Assembly: GCF_018531425.1 (NCBI RefSeq)
Contig: NZ_JAHBOI010000001.1
Location: 1 to 64,000, forward strand
Length of the DNA: 64,000 bases
Source: Paenarthrobacter sp. DKR-5
GTDB taxonomy: Bacteria > Actinomycetota > Actinomycetes > Actinomycetales > Micrococcaceae
Direction: 5' to 3'
Positions 24,756-33,437 of the stretch are shown piece by piece (the stretch's first letter is position 1; each line of letters starts with the position of its first letter). A model generated the notes under the pieces. The model had not been told where the DNA came from. It saw nothing but the letters and a program-made list of their open reading frames with translations, and did no database searches. The position numbers and the translations under genes were made by a program.

Positions 24756-26552
24756 GTGCACGTCATCGCCACCGCCGGACATGTCGATTCCGGCAAGAGC
24801 ACCCTGGTGCGCGCCCTGACCGGCATGGAGCCGGACCGTTGGGAGGAAGAACGGCGCCGCGGGCTGACGATTGACCTGGGGTATGCCTGGACAAGGTTGC
24901 CGTCCGGGCAGGATGTCGCCTTCGTGGACGTGCCCGGGCACGAACGCTTCCTCGGGAACATGCTGGCCGGAATCGGACCGGCGCCGGTAGTGTGCTTCGT
25001 CGTGGCCGCGGACGAAGGCTGGCAGGCACAGTCGGGCGATCACCGGGACGCCGTCGCCGCGCTGGGCATCGAGCACGGCGTCGTGGTCCTCAGCCGCTCC
25101 GACCGGGCGACGGCGGGGCGGGTTGCTGACGTGCTGGCCCGGACCCGCACAGAGCTGGCCGGGACCGGCCTGCGAAATGCGCCCGCCGTTGCCGTGTCCG
25201 CCATCGACGGCACCGGCCTGCCCGAATTGCGTGCCGCGCTCGACGGCGTACTGGCCCGGGTGCCCTCCCCCGCCACTGACGGACGGGTCCGCCTGTGGGT
25301 GGACCGCTCCTTCACCATCACCGGTTCGGGAACGGTGGTGACCGGAACACTGGCGGCCGGGACGCTCGTCCAGGGCGACCGGCTGCAACTGCTCGGCCAC
25401 TTCGATTCGCGGCCCGTCGTGGTCCGCGGCCTGCAAAGCCGTGACACGTCATACACCTCGGTGGGCCCGGTCAGCCGCGTGGCGCTGAACCTGCGTGACG
25501 TTTCCGCCGCGGACGTTCGGCGCGGAGACGCGCTGGTCACCCCCAATGCGTGGCCCACCACGGGCGTTCTGGGCATCCAGCGAACCACCGGGGTGGCCTA
25601 CACGGATGTGCCGGAGCAGCTCATGGTGCATGTCGGCACTGCCTCCGTGCCAGCCCGGCTGCGTCCCTTTGGCGCTGACCACGCCCGGCTCGTCCTCGAC
25701 CGGCACCTGCCGCTCGTTCTTGGGGACCGTCTGGTGCTGCGTGACCCGGGGAGCCGCTCGGTGCTGGGCGGTGCGCGCATCCTCGATGCCGATCCACCGG
25801 CCCTCCGGCGGCGCGGCGACGGGGCGCACTGGGCTGAGCGGCTGGCCGGCATGGACCCGGGCGGGGACACGCTCGCTGAGGTGGCGGCTCGCGGCGCGGT
25901 GGAAGTACAGCATCTCCGCCGGCTCGGGCTGCTCTCCGAGCATGACCCCGAGGCACCCTCCGGCATCCGCGTTCTTGGCGACTGGTGGGTGCATGCTCCC
26001 GTCTTCGAGGCCTGGCAGCACCGGCTGCGCACGGCAGTCCAGGAACTGCAGGAGCGCGATCCTTTGGCCCCGGGCCTTTCCATGGGCGCCGCGCGGGACC
26101 TGCTCGAACTGCCCGACGAGAGGTTACTTTCCCCGGTCGTGCGCGCTGCGGGCCTGGAACAGCAGAGCGGCCACATCCGGCTGCCGGGCAGTGAGCGCAA
26201 CCTGGGAGCCGTCGGCACGGCAGTCGCAGAGTTGGAACGCAGGCTCGCCGCACAAGCCTTCCAGGCCCCGGAAGCCGATGAGCTGGCGGCGCTGGGCCTA
26301 GGCACCCGTGAGCTGGCTGCCGCCGAACGCGCGGGCCGCCTGCTGCGGTTGCGCGACGGAGTCGTGCTGCTACCGTCTGCCCCGGCCGTCGCGATGCGCA
26401 CCTTGGCCCGGTTGGAACAGCCCTTCACCACGAGCCAGGCACGTCAGGCGCTCGGCACAACCCGCCGGGTCGCGGTTCCGCTGCTGGAGCATCTTGACTC
26501 GCGCGGCTGGACCCGGCGTTTGGATGCCGGTCACCGCACGGTGGTTCGCTGA
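24756..26552 (+). CDS. selB: Selenocysteine-specific elongation factor
   Basis: 598 residues. It delivers Sec-tRNA(Sec) to UGA codons marked by a SECIS hairpin. The N-terminal GTPase has G1 AGHVDSGKST (residues 6-15), the switch RRRGLTIDLGY and G3 DVPGHERF. Translation-factor domains 2 and 3 follow (FTITGSGTVVTGTLAAGTL). The C-terminal region, about residues 370-598, carries winged-helix repeats that in relatives bind the SECIS RNA. GTG 24756 lies 3 bases behind selA. The expected client in this window is the UGA at 17257. Confidence 0.96.
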   Translation: MHVIATAGHVDSGKSTLVRALTGMEPDRWEEERRRGLTIDLGYAWTRLPSGQDVAFVDVPGHERFLGNMLAGIGPAPVVCFVVAADEGWQAQSGDHRDAVAALGIEHGVVVLSRSDRATAGRVADVLARTRTELAGTGLRNAPAVAVSAIDGTGLPELRAALDGVLARVPSPATDGRVRLWVDRSFTITGSGTVVTGTLAAGTLVQGDRLQLLGHFDSRPVVVRGLQSRDTSYTSVGPVSRVALNLRDVSAADVRRGDALVTPNAWPTTGVLGIQRTTGVAYTDVPEQLMVHVGTASVPARLRPFGADHARLVLDRHLPLVLGDRLVLRDPGSRSVLGGARILDADPPALRRRGDGAHWAERLAGMDPGGDTLAEVAARGAVEVQHLRRLGLLSEHDPEAPSGIRVLGDWWVHAPVFEAWQHRLRTAVQELQERDPLAPGLSMGAARDLLELPDERLLSPVVRAAGLEQQSGHIRLPGSERNLGAVGTAVAELERRLAAQAFQAPEADELAALGLGTRELAAAERAGRLLRLRDGVVLLPSAPAVAMRTLARLEQPFTTSQARQALGTTRRVAVPLLEHLDSRGWTRRLDAGHRTVVR

Positions 26553-26684
26553 CGCGCAGGGACGGGCCCGTTCGCGCGCTTCGCTTCGCGAGCGTACCCT
26601 ATTGTCGGGGCCACCGTCAGCGGTGGCGCCAACCCTGATCGGTGCCGTGCTGGGCGGACCGATAACCGTCTCCGGGGGAACTCT

Positions 26685-29201
26685 GTGAATACAGCCGCCG
26701 CACGCCTGCTCAGAGGCCTGCAAACCACCACCGTCACACTCGCCCTGCTCGTCTTCGGACTGGCATCGGCGCCGGCTTCCTCCGGCGCAGTCCCGGAGAC
26801 GACAGGCACCGGCCTGCACGACGTCTGCTCAGCCAGCCACCACGGCCAGATGGCCTGCACGGCCATCTTGAACCGGAACATTGGTGCGCAGCCGTTCACA
26901 ACGACCGGATTGCCGGCCGGATTCGGACCGGCCGACCTTCGCTCCGCCTACAACGTTCCGTCCCTGACCATGGCCGTGCCCCGCACGGTCGCCGTCGTCG
27001 TCGCCTTCGACGCCCCGACACTCGAGGCGGACCTGGGCACCTACCGGGCCAAGTACGGGCTGCCGGCCTGCACGAGCGCGACTGGGTGCTTCCAAAAAGT
27101 GAACCAGACCGGCGCGGCCGCCCCGCTGCCGGCAGTGAACTCCGGATGGGCGCAGGAAGCCTCCTTGGACGTGGACATGGTATCCGCCGCCTGCCCCGCC
27201 TGCCACATCCTCGTCGTCGAAGCGAATTCCGACTACCTCAGCGACCTGGGGCCGTCCGTCAACACCGCTGTCAGCATGGGTGCCGTCGCCGTCAACAACA
27301 GCTACGGAGGTGCGGAGCAGTCCGGCATCAGCGGCTACGACTCCTACTACACCCACCCCGGCGTGACTGTCACGGCCGCTGCCGGCGACAATGGCTACGG
27401 GGTGCAGTACCCCGCCGCCGTGCCAGCCGTCACCGCCGTCGGAGGGACGAGCCTGAGCCGCACCAGTTCCGGCCGCGGCTGGTCCGAATCCGTGTGGGGT
27501 GCCGCCGGCAGCAATTTCGGCACCGGCAGCGGCTGTTCGGCGTACGAGACGAAACCGGCCTGGCAGACCGACACCGGCTGCGCCACCAGGACCGTGACCG
27601 ATATTTCCGCCGTCGCGGACCCTAACACCGGCCTGGCCATCTACGACAGCACACCGGACAGCTACGGGACCAGCGGCTGGCTCGTCATGGGCGGCACCAG
27701 TGCGTCCGCCCCGTTCATCGCCGGCCTCTCCGCACTCGCCGGGACCCCGACCAACGGCACCGACCCGGCCAGCTACGCCTACGCCGTCCCTACCGCGCTC
27801 AATGACGTGACCACCGGCTCCACCGGCAGCTGCTCGCCCGCGTACCTCTGTTCAGGCACCACCGGGTACGACGGTCCGACGGGCATGGGCACCCCGAACG
27901 GCCTCGCCGCCGTCACCGATCTGAAGACCGTCTTCTCCACCATGCAGAACGCCACCGCGAACGCCTGGCTGGGCGCATCCACTGGGGCGGTCACCTGCGG
28001 CGGGGACGGGGGCTGTTCCCAACCCTTCACCGGCGGCCATGCCTACTGGTCCGCGGCGACTGGTGCGGTCCCGGTGGACCCGCAGATTGAGGCCGTGTGG
28101 AAGACCTACGGCGGCGCCACCGGCCGGTACGGCTACCCGGTCACCGGTCCGTCCACCGATTCCTCCGGCACGGTCAGCCAGCAGTTCCAGAACGGGACGC
28201 TCTCGACCGCGGCCCCGCAGGTGTCCGGCTCCATCGCGGCCGAGTGGAACGCCACCGGCGGCGCGTCCGGCCCGCTCGGCAACCCGACCAGCGCCGAAGC
28301 CGCCCTGGGCACCGGCGGCTCGTACCAGCAGTTCGACAACGGGGTGATCTACCAGTCCTCCGCGAGCGGGGCCCACATGCTCCTGAACAGCTCGCCCATC
28401 CTTGACAAATGGAAGGCCGCGGGCGCCGACGCCGGCGCACTGGGCTACCCGACCGCGGACGCCGTGACCGGCCTCGTCGGCGGCGGTTCGTCGCAGCAGT
28501 TCCAAGGCGGGGAGATCGTCTTCTCCCCGGCTACCGGCGCCCACATCGTCAAGGGCGGCATCAGCACCGTCTGGAACAAATTCGGTGCCCAGAACGGGAA
28601 GATGGGCTACCCCACCTCGGACGAAATCGGCGGCCTTGCCAACGGCGGCGTCTACCAGACCTACCAAGGCGGAGCCATCTACTGGACCCCGGCCACCGGC
28701 GCCCACATGTCCACCGGCGGCATCCGCAGCGTATGGCTGAAGTTCGGAGCGCAGGATGGCAAGATGGGCTACCCCACGTCGGACGAAATCGGCGGCCTTG
28801 CCAACGGCGGCGTCTACCAGACCTACCAAGGCGGAGCCATCTACTGGACCCCGGCCACCGGCGCCCACATGTCCACCGGCGGCATCCGCACCGAATGGGG
28901 ACGCCTCGGCTACGAGCACGGCAAAATGGGCTACCCGACCTCCGACGAGAACAGCGGGCTCATCGACGGCGGCGTCTACCAGACCTACCAAGGCGGGGCC
29001 ATCTACTGGGCCCCGGCCACCGGCGCCCACATGTCCACCGGCGGGATCCGCACCGCATGGGGACGCCTCGGGTATGAGAACGGCCGGCTCGGCTACCCGA
29101 CGTCGGATGAGTACGCCATCAGCGGCGGCGTCCGGCAGACCTACCAGGGCGGGTACATCGACTACAGCTACCAGTACGGCGTGCAGGTACACCTTCAATA
29201 A
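26685..29201 (+). CDS. Exported sedolisin-like serine protease with seven LGFP repeats
   Basis: 838 residues from GTG 26685 with a Sec signal peptide (LALLVFGLASAPASSGA). The catalytic part (to about residue 420) has sedolisin S53 signatures: E158 and D162 in QEASLDVDMV, the oxyanion Asp in TAAAGDNGYG, and Ser339 in GGTSASAPF. The pro-region is far shorter than the roughly 200 residues usual in sedolisins. From about residue 460 there are seven repeats of about 54 residues centred on G-x-L/M-GYPTSDE and YQTYQGGAIYW, the LGFP type known from actinobacterial wall proteins. It is probably a wall-attached or secreted protease. A leader of about 130 bases precedes it. Confidence 0.88.
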   Translation: MNTAAARLLRGLQTTTVTLALLVFGLASAPASSGAVPETTGTGLHDVCSASHHGQMACTAILNRNIGAQPFTTTGLPAGFGPADLRSAYNVPSLTMAVPRTVAVVVAFDAPTLEADLGTYRAKYGLPACTSATGCFQKVNQTGAAAPLPAVNSGWAQEASLDVDMVSAACPACHILVVEANSDYLSDLGPSVNTAVSMGAVAVNNSYGGAEQSGISGYDSYYTHPGVTVTAAAGDNGYGVQYPAAVPAVTAVGGTSLSRTSSGRGWSESVWGAAGSNFGTGSGCSAYETKPAWQTDTGCATRTVTDISAVADPNTGLAIYDSTPDSYGTSGWLVMGGTSASAPFIAGLSALAGTPTNGTDPASYAYAVPTALNDVTTGSTGSCSPAYLCSGTTGYDGPTGMGTPNGLAAVTDLKTVFSTMQNATANAWLGASTGAVTCGGDGGCSQPFTGGHAYWSAATGAVPVDPQIEAVWKTYGGATGRYGYPVTGPSTDSSGTVSQQFQNGTLSTAAPQVSGSIAAEWNATGGASGPLGNPTSAEAALGTGGSYQQFDNGVIYQSSASGAHMLLNSSPILDKWKAAGADAGALGYPTADAVTGLVGGGSSQQFQGGEIVFSPATGAHIVKGGISTVWNKFGAQNGKMGYPTSDEIGGLANGGVYQTYQGGAIYWTPATGAHMSTGGIRSVWLKFGAQDGKMGYPTSDEIGGLANGGVYQTYQGGAIYWTPATGAHMSTGGIRTEWGRLGYEHGKMGYPTSDENSGLIDGGVYQTYQGGAIYWAPATGAHMSTGGIRTAWGRLGYENGRLGYPTSDEYAISGGVRQTYQGGYIDYSYQYGVQVHLQ
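28601..29086 (+). repeat. Tandem 162-bp repeats within the LGFP region
   Basis: Units begin at 28601, 28763 and 28925 (period 162 bases, 54 codons). Units 1 and 2 differ by a single base over about the first 128 positions, while unit 3 and the flanking units are more diverged. This indicates a recent duplication. Confidence 0.85.
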
Positions 29202-29244
29202 GCCCCGCGGGGCGGTGCAGCGACGCCCCCGCCACAAAATCCTC

Positions 29245-29298
29245 CCGGATACAGAAGAACACCCCGGTCCAAAGACCGCGGTGTTCTTCTGTATCCGG
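29245..29298 (-). terminator. Strong hairpin, terminator of tRNA-Ala and of the protease gene
   Basis: A 19-bp perfect stem (29245-29263 with 29280-29298) extended by 4 more pairs after one mismatch. On the minus strand it is followed by GATTTTG, so it best fits termination of the tRNA-Ala transcript; it can also stop the protease transcript. Confidence 0.85.
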
Positions 29299-29307
29299 CT
29301 ATTACGT

Positions 29308-29383
29308 TGGTGGAGCTAAGGGGATTCGAACCCCTGACCTCTTCGATGCGAACGAAGCGCGCTACCAACTGCGCCATAGCCCC
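29308..29383 (-). tRNA. tRNA-Ala (anticodon CGC)
   Basis: 76 nt with encoded CCA. Acceptor GGGGCTA/TAGCTCC (one G-U), D-arm GCGC/GCGC with loop AGTTGGTA, anticodon stem CTTCG/CGAAG around TTCGCAT (CGC, reads GCG codons), and T-arm AGGGG-TTCGAAT-CCCCT. It lies between the two LGFP-protein genes on the opposite strand. Confidence 0.97.
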
Positions 29384-29600
29384 TTGCGGTATTTAGGCTA
29401 CTACCCCTGCGGCGTCCTGCAAAAACGACGTGCCCGGCCGCCCGCCCGCTTGGCGGCAACGGCGGCGCTTCTGCTCTATATTGTTGTGCGGGGGAAGCAA
29501 TACAGGCGGAGCACAGGGACAGCTGTCTTAGCCGGGTAGATCCCGACATCACACCGGTTCTGACGGCAGCGCCTGACGCTGCAGATATTGGGGTCTCGCA

Positions 29601-31532
29601 GTGTCCATCCGACGCAGGTCTCTCCTGCCCACCACAAAGACCTTGCCCGTCGTGGCAACGACGATCGCGCTGCTCGCGGGTTCGCTCCTGGCGGCAACAC
29701 CCGCGGCAGAGGCGTCCGCCCAGGTCTTCAACCCGTGCGAGCAGCTCTCGAACGGGCAGGTCAAGTACCCCACCTACGGAGCCCAGCGGGTCACCTTCGC
29801 CACCACGCCCATCCGCCAGACCTACCACGCCGTGGTCACCACCTGCGTGAAGTCAGGCTCCCGGTACGTGCAGGAATGGCAGGTGAACGGGACTGTCGGC
29901 CAGAGCGGCTTCGTTGCGCCCGGCGTCGCCAGCGGTCCCACCATCTACGAGTTTTCCCCGACTGGGTCCTTCTCCGTCACGGAGGGATTCGGTCTGGGAA
30001 ACCCGGGCACCCGTCTGAAGTACCACACACTGAACCCCGGGTCCCGGTGGGGCGGCCACCCGTGGACCGCCAACTACAACCAGTATTTTGAGCAGAACTC
30101 CTACCTGGCAGACTTCCCCGACGAGAACATGTGGTACTTCGCGAACCGCCTCACCCGCGACTACCAGCAGGGCGTGGTGATCAACTACAACCGCGAACCG
30201 GGCCAGCGCGTCGTGCAGGACGCCGGCTTCGCGATCTTCCTGCATTCCAACACAGTGCCCACCGCCGGCTGCGTGGCGATCCCGCCGGACATGGTGACCC
30301 GCTACCTGCGCGAGGCCACTCCCGGGGACAGAATCATCATGGGCGCGGTTGACGACGTCTTCTCCCCCCGCAGCTCAGTCCTGAATGGTGCGATCCACAA
30401 CTACTATCTCGGCACCGGCGGTCAGCTGGGCTTCCTCGGCCAGCCGCTGACCAACGAGTACGGCAACCTGCGCGGCGGCGGGGCGTTCCAGACGTTCCAA
30501 GGCGGAACGGTGACGTGGGCCCCCGGGACGGGTCTGCACCTGCTCGGCGGCGGCATCCGGTCCGAGTGGTCCAGTACCGGGGCACAGAACGGGCCTCTCC
30601 TTTACCCGACGGGAGACGAGGTGCGCGGACTCCGTGCGGGCGGCGCCTACCAGACCTTCCAAGGCGGCGTGGTCACGTGGTCCCCGGCAGCGGGTGCGCA
30701 CATGACCCGAGGAGCCATCCGCGGCACCTACGGGGCCGCAGGCTACGAAGACGGATCCCTCGGATACCCGACGTCGGACGAATATGCGACGTCGGGAGGC
30801 GGCCGCGAGCAGAACTACCAGGGCGGCAGGATCATCTGGTCCCCCGCCACGGGGGCGCACCTGCTCACCGGCGGCTTCGGCCCGGCCTACGCTGCCCTGG
30901 GCGGCCCGGCCAGCCCGCTCGGGTTCCCGGTCGGCGACGAGGTCCGCAACCAGCGCGACGGCGGTTCCTACCAGCTCTTCCAAGGTGGCCGCCTGACCTG
31001 GTCCGCCGCCACCGGCGTGCACTACCTGACCGGTGCGATCGGAGCGAAGTACGCGGCGGCCGGCGCGGTCAGCAGCCTCCTCGGCTACCCGACCACGGAT
31101 CCCGCTCCCACCAGGACCGGCGGAGCCTACCAATCCTTCCAAGGCGGCTCCATTCACTGGTCCGCCGCCACCGGGGCCCACATCACCTACGGACCGATCC
31201 GTACCGCCTGGGCCGCCGGCGGCTGGGAGAACGGCAAGCTCGGCTACCCGACGTCAGACCTGTACACGACCGCCGGCGGATTCGCCCAGGACTTCCAAGG
31301 CGGAAGGATCTCCTTGTCCTCGGCGGGAGTGGTCACGGTGACCTACCCGGCCCCGGCGCCGGCGCCCGCGCCAACCCCATCGCCCTCGCCGACACCGGTT
31401 CCAACGGCGACGGCGACACCAACTCCGTCGGACACCGCACAGCCGACCCCGACGGACACGGCCACGAGCGGTCCGGCGCCGACGGCGACGCCGACCGCGA
31501 CGGCGACGGACTCCGTCCTTCCGACGCCGTAG
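29601..31532 (+). CDS. Exported L,D-transpeptidase-like protein with six LGFP repeats
   Basis: 643 residues from GTG 29601. A signal peptide (TIALLAGSLLAATPAAEASA) is followed by a catalytic domain of the YkuD/ErfK kind ending in FLHSNTVPTAGCVAIP, with His215 and Cys224 spaced as in the H-x(n)-S/T-x-GC signature. Six LGFP repeats (about residues 270-580; GSLGYPTSDE, PLGFPVGDEV and similar) follow, then a Pro/Thr/Ala-rich tail like a wall-spanning linker. L,D-transpeptidases cross-link peptidoglycan or attach proteins to it. It is unrelated in its catalytic part to the protease upstream but shares the repeat type, and a tRNA-Ala lies between them. Confidence 0.85.
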   Translation: MSIRRRSLLPTTKTLPVVATTIALLAGSLLAATPAAEASAQVFNPCEQLSNGQVKYPTYGAQRVTFATTPIRQTYHAVVTTCVKSGSRYVQEWQVNGTVGQSGFVAPGVASGPTIYEFSPTGSFSVTEGFGLGNPGTRLKYHTLNPGSRWGGHPWTANYNQYFEQNSYLADFPDENMWYFANRLTRDYQQGVVINYNREPGQRVVQDAGFAIFLHSNTVPTAGCVAIPPDMVTRYLREATPGDRIIMGAVDDVFSPRSSVLNGAIHNYYLGTGGQLGFLGQPLTNEYGNLRGGGAFQTFQGGTVTWAPGTGLHLLGGGIRSEWSSTGAQNGPLLYPTGDEVRGLRAGGAYQTFQGGVVTWSPAAGAHMTRGAIRGTYGAAGYEDGSLGYPTSDEYATSGGGREQNYQGGRIIWSPATGAHLLTGGFGPAYAALGGPASPLGFPVGDEVRNQRDGGSYQLFQGGRLTWSAATGVHYLTGAIGAKYAAAGAVSSLLGYPTTDPAPTRTGGAYQSFQGGSIHWSAATGAHITYGPIRTAWAAGGWENGKLGYPTSDLYTTAGGFAQDFQGGRISLSSAGVVTVTYPAPAPAPAPTPSPSPTPVPTATATPTPSDTAQPTPTDTATSGPAPTATPTATATDSVLPTP

Positions 31533-31543
31533 GACGGAACCCA

Positions 31544-31573
31544 GGGCCGGCCCGGATCACGCCGGGCCGGCCC
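31544..31573. terminator. Bidirectional terminator
   Basis: GGGCCGGCCCGG (31544-31555) and CCGGGCCGGCCC (31562-31573) form a perfect 12-bp stem with loop ATCACG between convergent genes. Confidence 0.8.
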
Positions 31574-31583
31574 CGTCAGCCCC

Positions 31584-32375
31584 TCAAGGCCTGACCCGCC
31601 GCAGCCACTCGCTGAAGGTCTCTCGTCCAGCCGCCGCCTCCGGCACCAGGTTCAGGCCCTCCCGGAGGAACCGGCCGAAGGCCCCGGGCAAGGGCATCTC
31701 CACAACCCGGCCGGCGGAACCCGTGGCCGCGCGCCACTCGTTGGCAAGTTCGCGCATGCTTTGAACCTTGGGACCTCCCACCGCGAAGCCGCTGTGGGTG
31801 CCTTGGACCGGACCGGTGGCGGCGTCCACGAGCAGGCGCGCGACATCCGCCGTCGAGATGCTTTGGAAGGACGTGCCCCTGAACACAGGGACAATGCCCA
31901 GCCGCCGGCCGGACGCGAACATGCCCGCCACCAGGTCGTGGAACTGGGTGGAGCGGACGGTGACGGATTCCAGCGCCGACCCGGCGTACGCCGTCTCCTG
32001 CTCGGCCTTGGCGCGGTAGTAGGAGAAAGCTGAACGGTCCACGTTCACGATGGAGAGCAACGTGGCCCGCCGGACGCCCGCAGCTGCCGCGGCGCGCAGC
32101 AGGTTCCCCGCGCCGAGGGTCAGCACTGCACGCGCGGCGCGGCTTTGTCCGTTGAGGGTGTCAATCACGACGTCGGCCCCGACGAGGGCGTCCTCGAGCC
32201 CGTGACCGCTGAGGATGTCGACCTGGACGTAGCTGGCGCCTTCCACGTACGCGGGGGTTTCCGCGCCCGGCGAGTGCCGGCTGAGCACCCGGGTTTCAAG
32301 TCCTCGGCGGAGGCATTCGCGGACGACGGCGCTCCCGGCGAGACCGGTGCCGCCTGCCACGGCGATGCTGATCAT
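31584..32375 (-). CDS. NmrA-like NAD(P)-binding protein (atypical SDR)
   Basis: 263 residues. The N-terminal dinucleotide motif ISIAVAGGTGLAGSAVVREC is the G-x-x-G-x-x-G of atypical short-chain dehydrogenases. The Tyr-x-x-x-Lys of the active site appears as FSYYRAKAEQE. Relatives act as sugar-nucleotide or quinone-type reductases or as redox sensors without catalytic activity. ATG 32375. It lies downstream of the SepX/GlpR-like gene with a 23-base gap on the same strand. Confidence 0.8.
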   Translation of the reverse strand: MISIAVAGGTGLAGSAVVRECLRRGLETRVLSRHSPGAETPAYVEGASYVQVDILSGHGLEDALVGADVVIDTLNGQSRAARAVLTLGAGNLLRAAAAAGVRRATLLSIVNVDRSAFSYYRAKAEQETAYAGSALESVTVRSTQFHDLVAGMFASGRRLGIVPVFRGTSFQSISTADVARLLVDAATGPVQGTHSGFAVGGPKVQSMRELANEWRAATGSAGRVVEMPLPGAFGRFLREGLNLVPEAAAGRETFSEWLRRVRP

Positions 32376-32398
32376 GGCAGGAGTCTAGCGGGACCTTC

Positions 32399-33367
32399 TC
32401 AGGCGCGGCGGCGCTGCAGCACGTCGTCGAGATTGCTCAGCGCGCTGGCGCCTTTGGACGCTGCCGGAGCCGGGGACTTGGCGGCCGGCTCGGGCTGGGC
32501 CTTCTGGGGAGCGGTCTGCTTGATGGAGGTCTTGGCGCTGGGCTTGGGCGGCTCGGGCATGGCCAGCGGAGCAGGCTCGGGGCGCTCCGCCTTGGCGGAC
32601 CCGACGTAGGTGGGCTTGGGCACCTGGACCGGCTCCCAGGTCTCCTGGGCGGCAGCTTCCCGGGCTGCAGCTTCCTGCGCGGCGGCAGCGGCCGTGTCGC
32701 CGGCTTCGGCGGCGACGGCCAGGGCGGCCTGGCGAAGCTCGATGGCGCTCAACGTGGAGCGCTTCGGTGCGGCAGCCTCGGCGTCGAATACCTGGGCCTG
32801 CGGGCGCGGCGCCGTCGTTCCCTCCCCGCGGCGCGGCTGCGCGGGGCCCTGTGATGGGCGGAGGCTTGCGGTGCTGCGGCGGGCTGCCGCCCGGGCGGCT
32901 GCCTTCGCCTTGCGGTCCCGGACGGCGAGGGTGCGCAGAACCGCAATCGCGCCGAAACCGGCCATCGCAGCCACCGCCGGCACCCCTGCCGGAACCAGCG
33001 CGGCGGCGCTGAGCGCCCCTCCGATGACGGCGGTCAGCAGGGCTAGCAGGCCGACGGCGGCAAGGCCCAGCCGGCCGTAGCGGATCTGGAGGCGTCCGGG
33101 CACCGGACGGGCGGCGGATGCGCCTCCGCCCGGCGTCGTGCGGGCGGGCGCGAGGCTTTCAGGGGAGGACGAAGCCTTCATCAACAGAACACCTTCGCTG
33201 GTCTTGACGGTCGATCGTGTGTGCGCTGAAGCCGGCTCGACACCGGCCCCCTGGTGCCCCAACTGCGCCCCGCGCTGGCGCATCATGTACGGCGCCACCC
33301 AGAACAGCCACAGGGCCACCGCGACCACCAGGATCATTGAGCTGCTCAGGGGAAAGTCCACACTCAA
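32399..33367 (-). CDS. Membrane protein resembling GlpR/SepX
   Basis: 322 residues from TTG 33367 (GTG 33361 also possible). One N-terminal membrane helix (MILVVAVALWLFWVAPYMMR) is followed by about 75 cytosolic residues, two adjacent helices (LGLAAVGLLALLTAVIGGAL and AGVPAVAAMAGFGAIAVL), and a long Ala/Pro/Glu-rich, probably disordered C-terminus. This layout, and the location beside rimJ and galU, match the Glp receptor GlpR of Corynebacterium and SepX of Streptomyces, which act at the division septum. Sequence similarity to those proteins is weak by eye, so the call rests mostly on layout and synteny. A glp/moeA gene is not found between galU and rimJ here. Confidence 0.6.
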   Translation of the reverse strand: MSVDFPLSSSMILVVAVALWLFWVAPYMMRQRGAQLGHQGAGVEPASAHTRSTVKTSEGVLLMKASSSPESLAPARTTPGGGASAARPVPGRLQIRYGRLGLAAVGLLALLTAVIGGALSAAALVPAGVPAVAAMAGFGAIAVLRTLAVRDRKAKAAARAAARRSTASLRPSQGPAQPRRGEGTTAPRPQAQVFDAEAAAPKRSTLSAIELRQAALAVAAEAGDTAAAAAQEAAAREAAAQETWEPVQVPKPTYVGSAKAERPEPAPLAMPEPPKPSAKTSIKQTAPQKAQPEPAAKSPAPAASKGASALSNLDDVLQRRRA

Positions 33368-33437
33368 AACCGTAGAAGCTAAACCGGCACTCCCGGCGCA
33401 TTCGTCAAGGTGTGTCGCCGGCGCGCCGCAGCGAAAG

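Noticed and set aside
28601..29086. CRISPR-like direct repeats
   Set aside because: The 162-bp period equals 54 codons within one protein frame, there are no spacers, and no cas genes lie nearby.
29308..29383. Integration site of a mobile element at tRNA-Ala
   Set aside because: No integrase and no direct repeat of the tRNA 3' end was seen on either side within the window.
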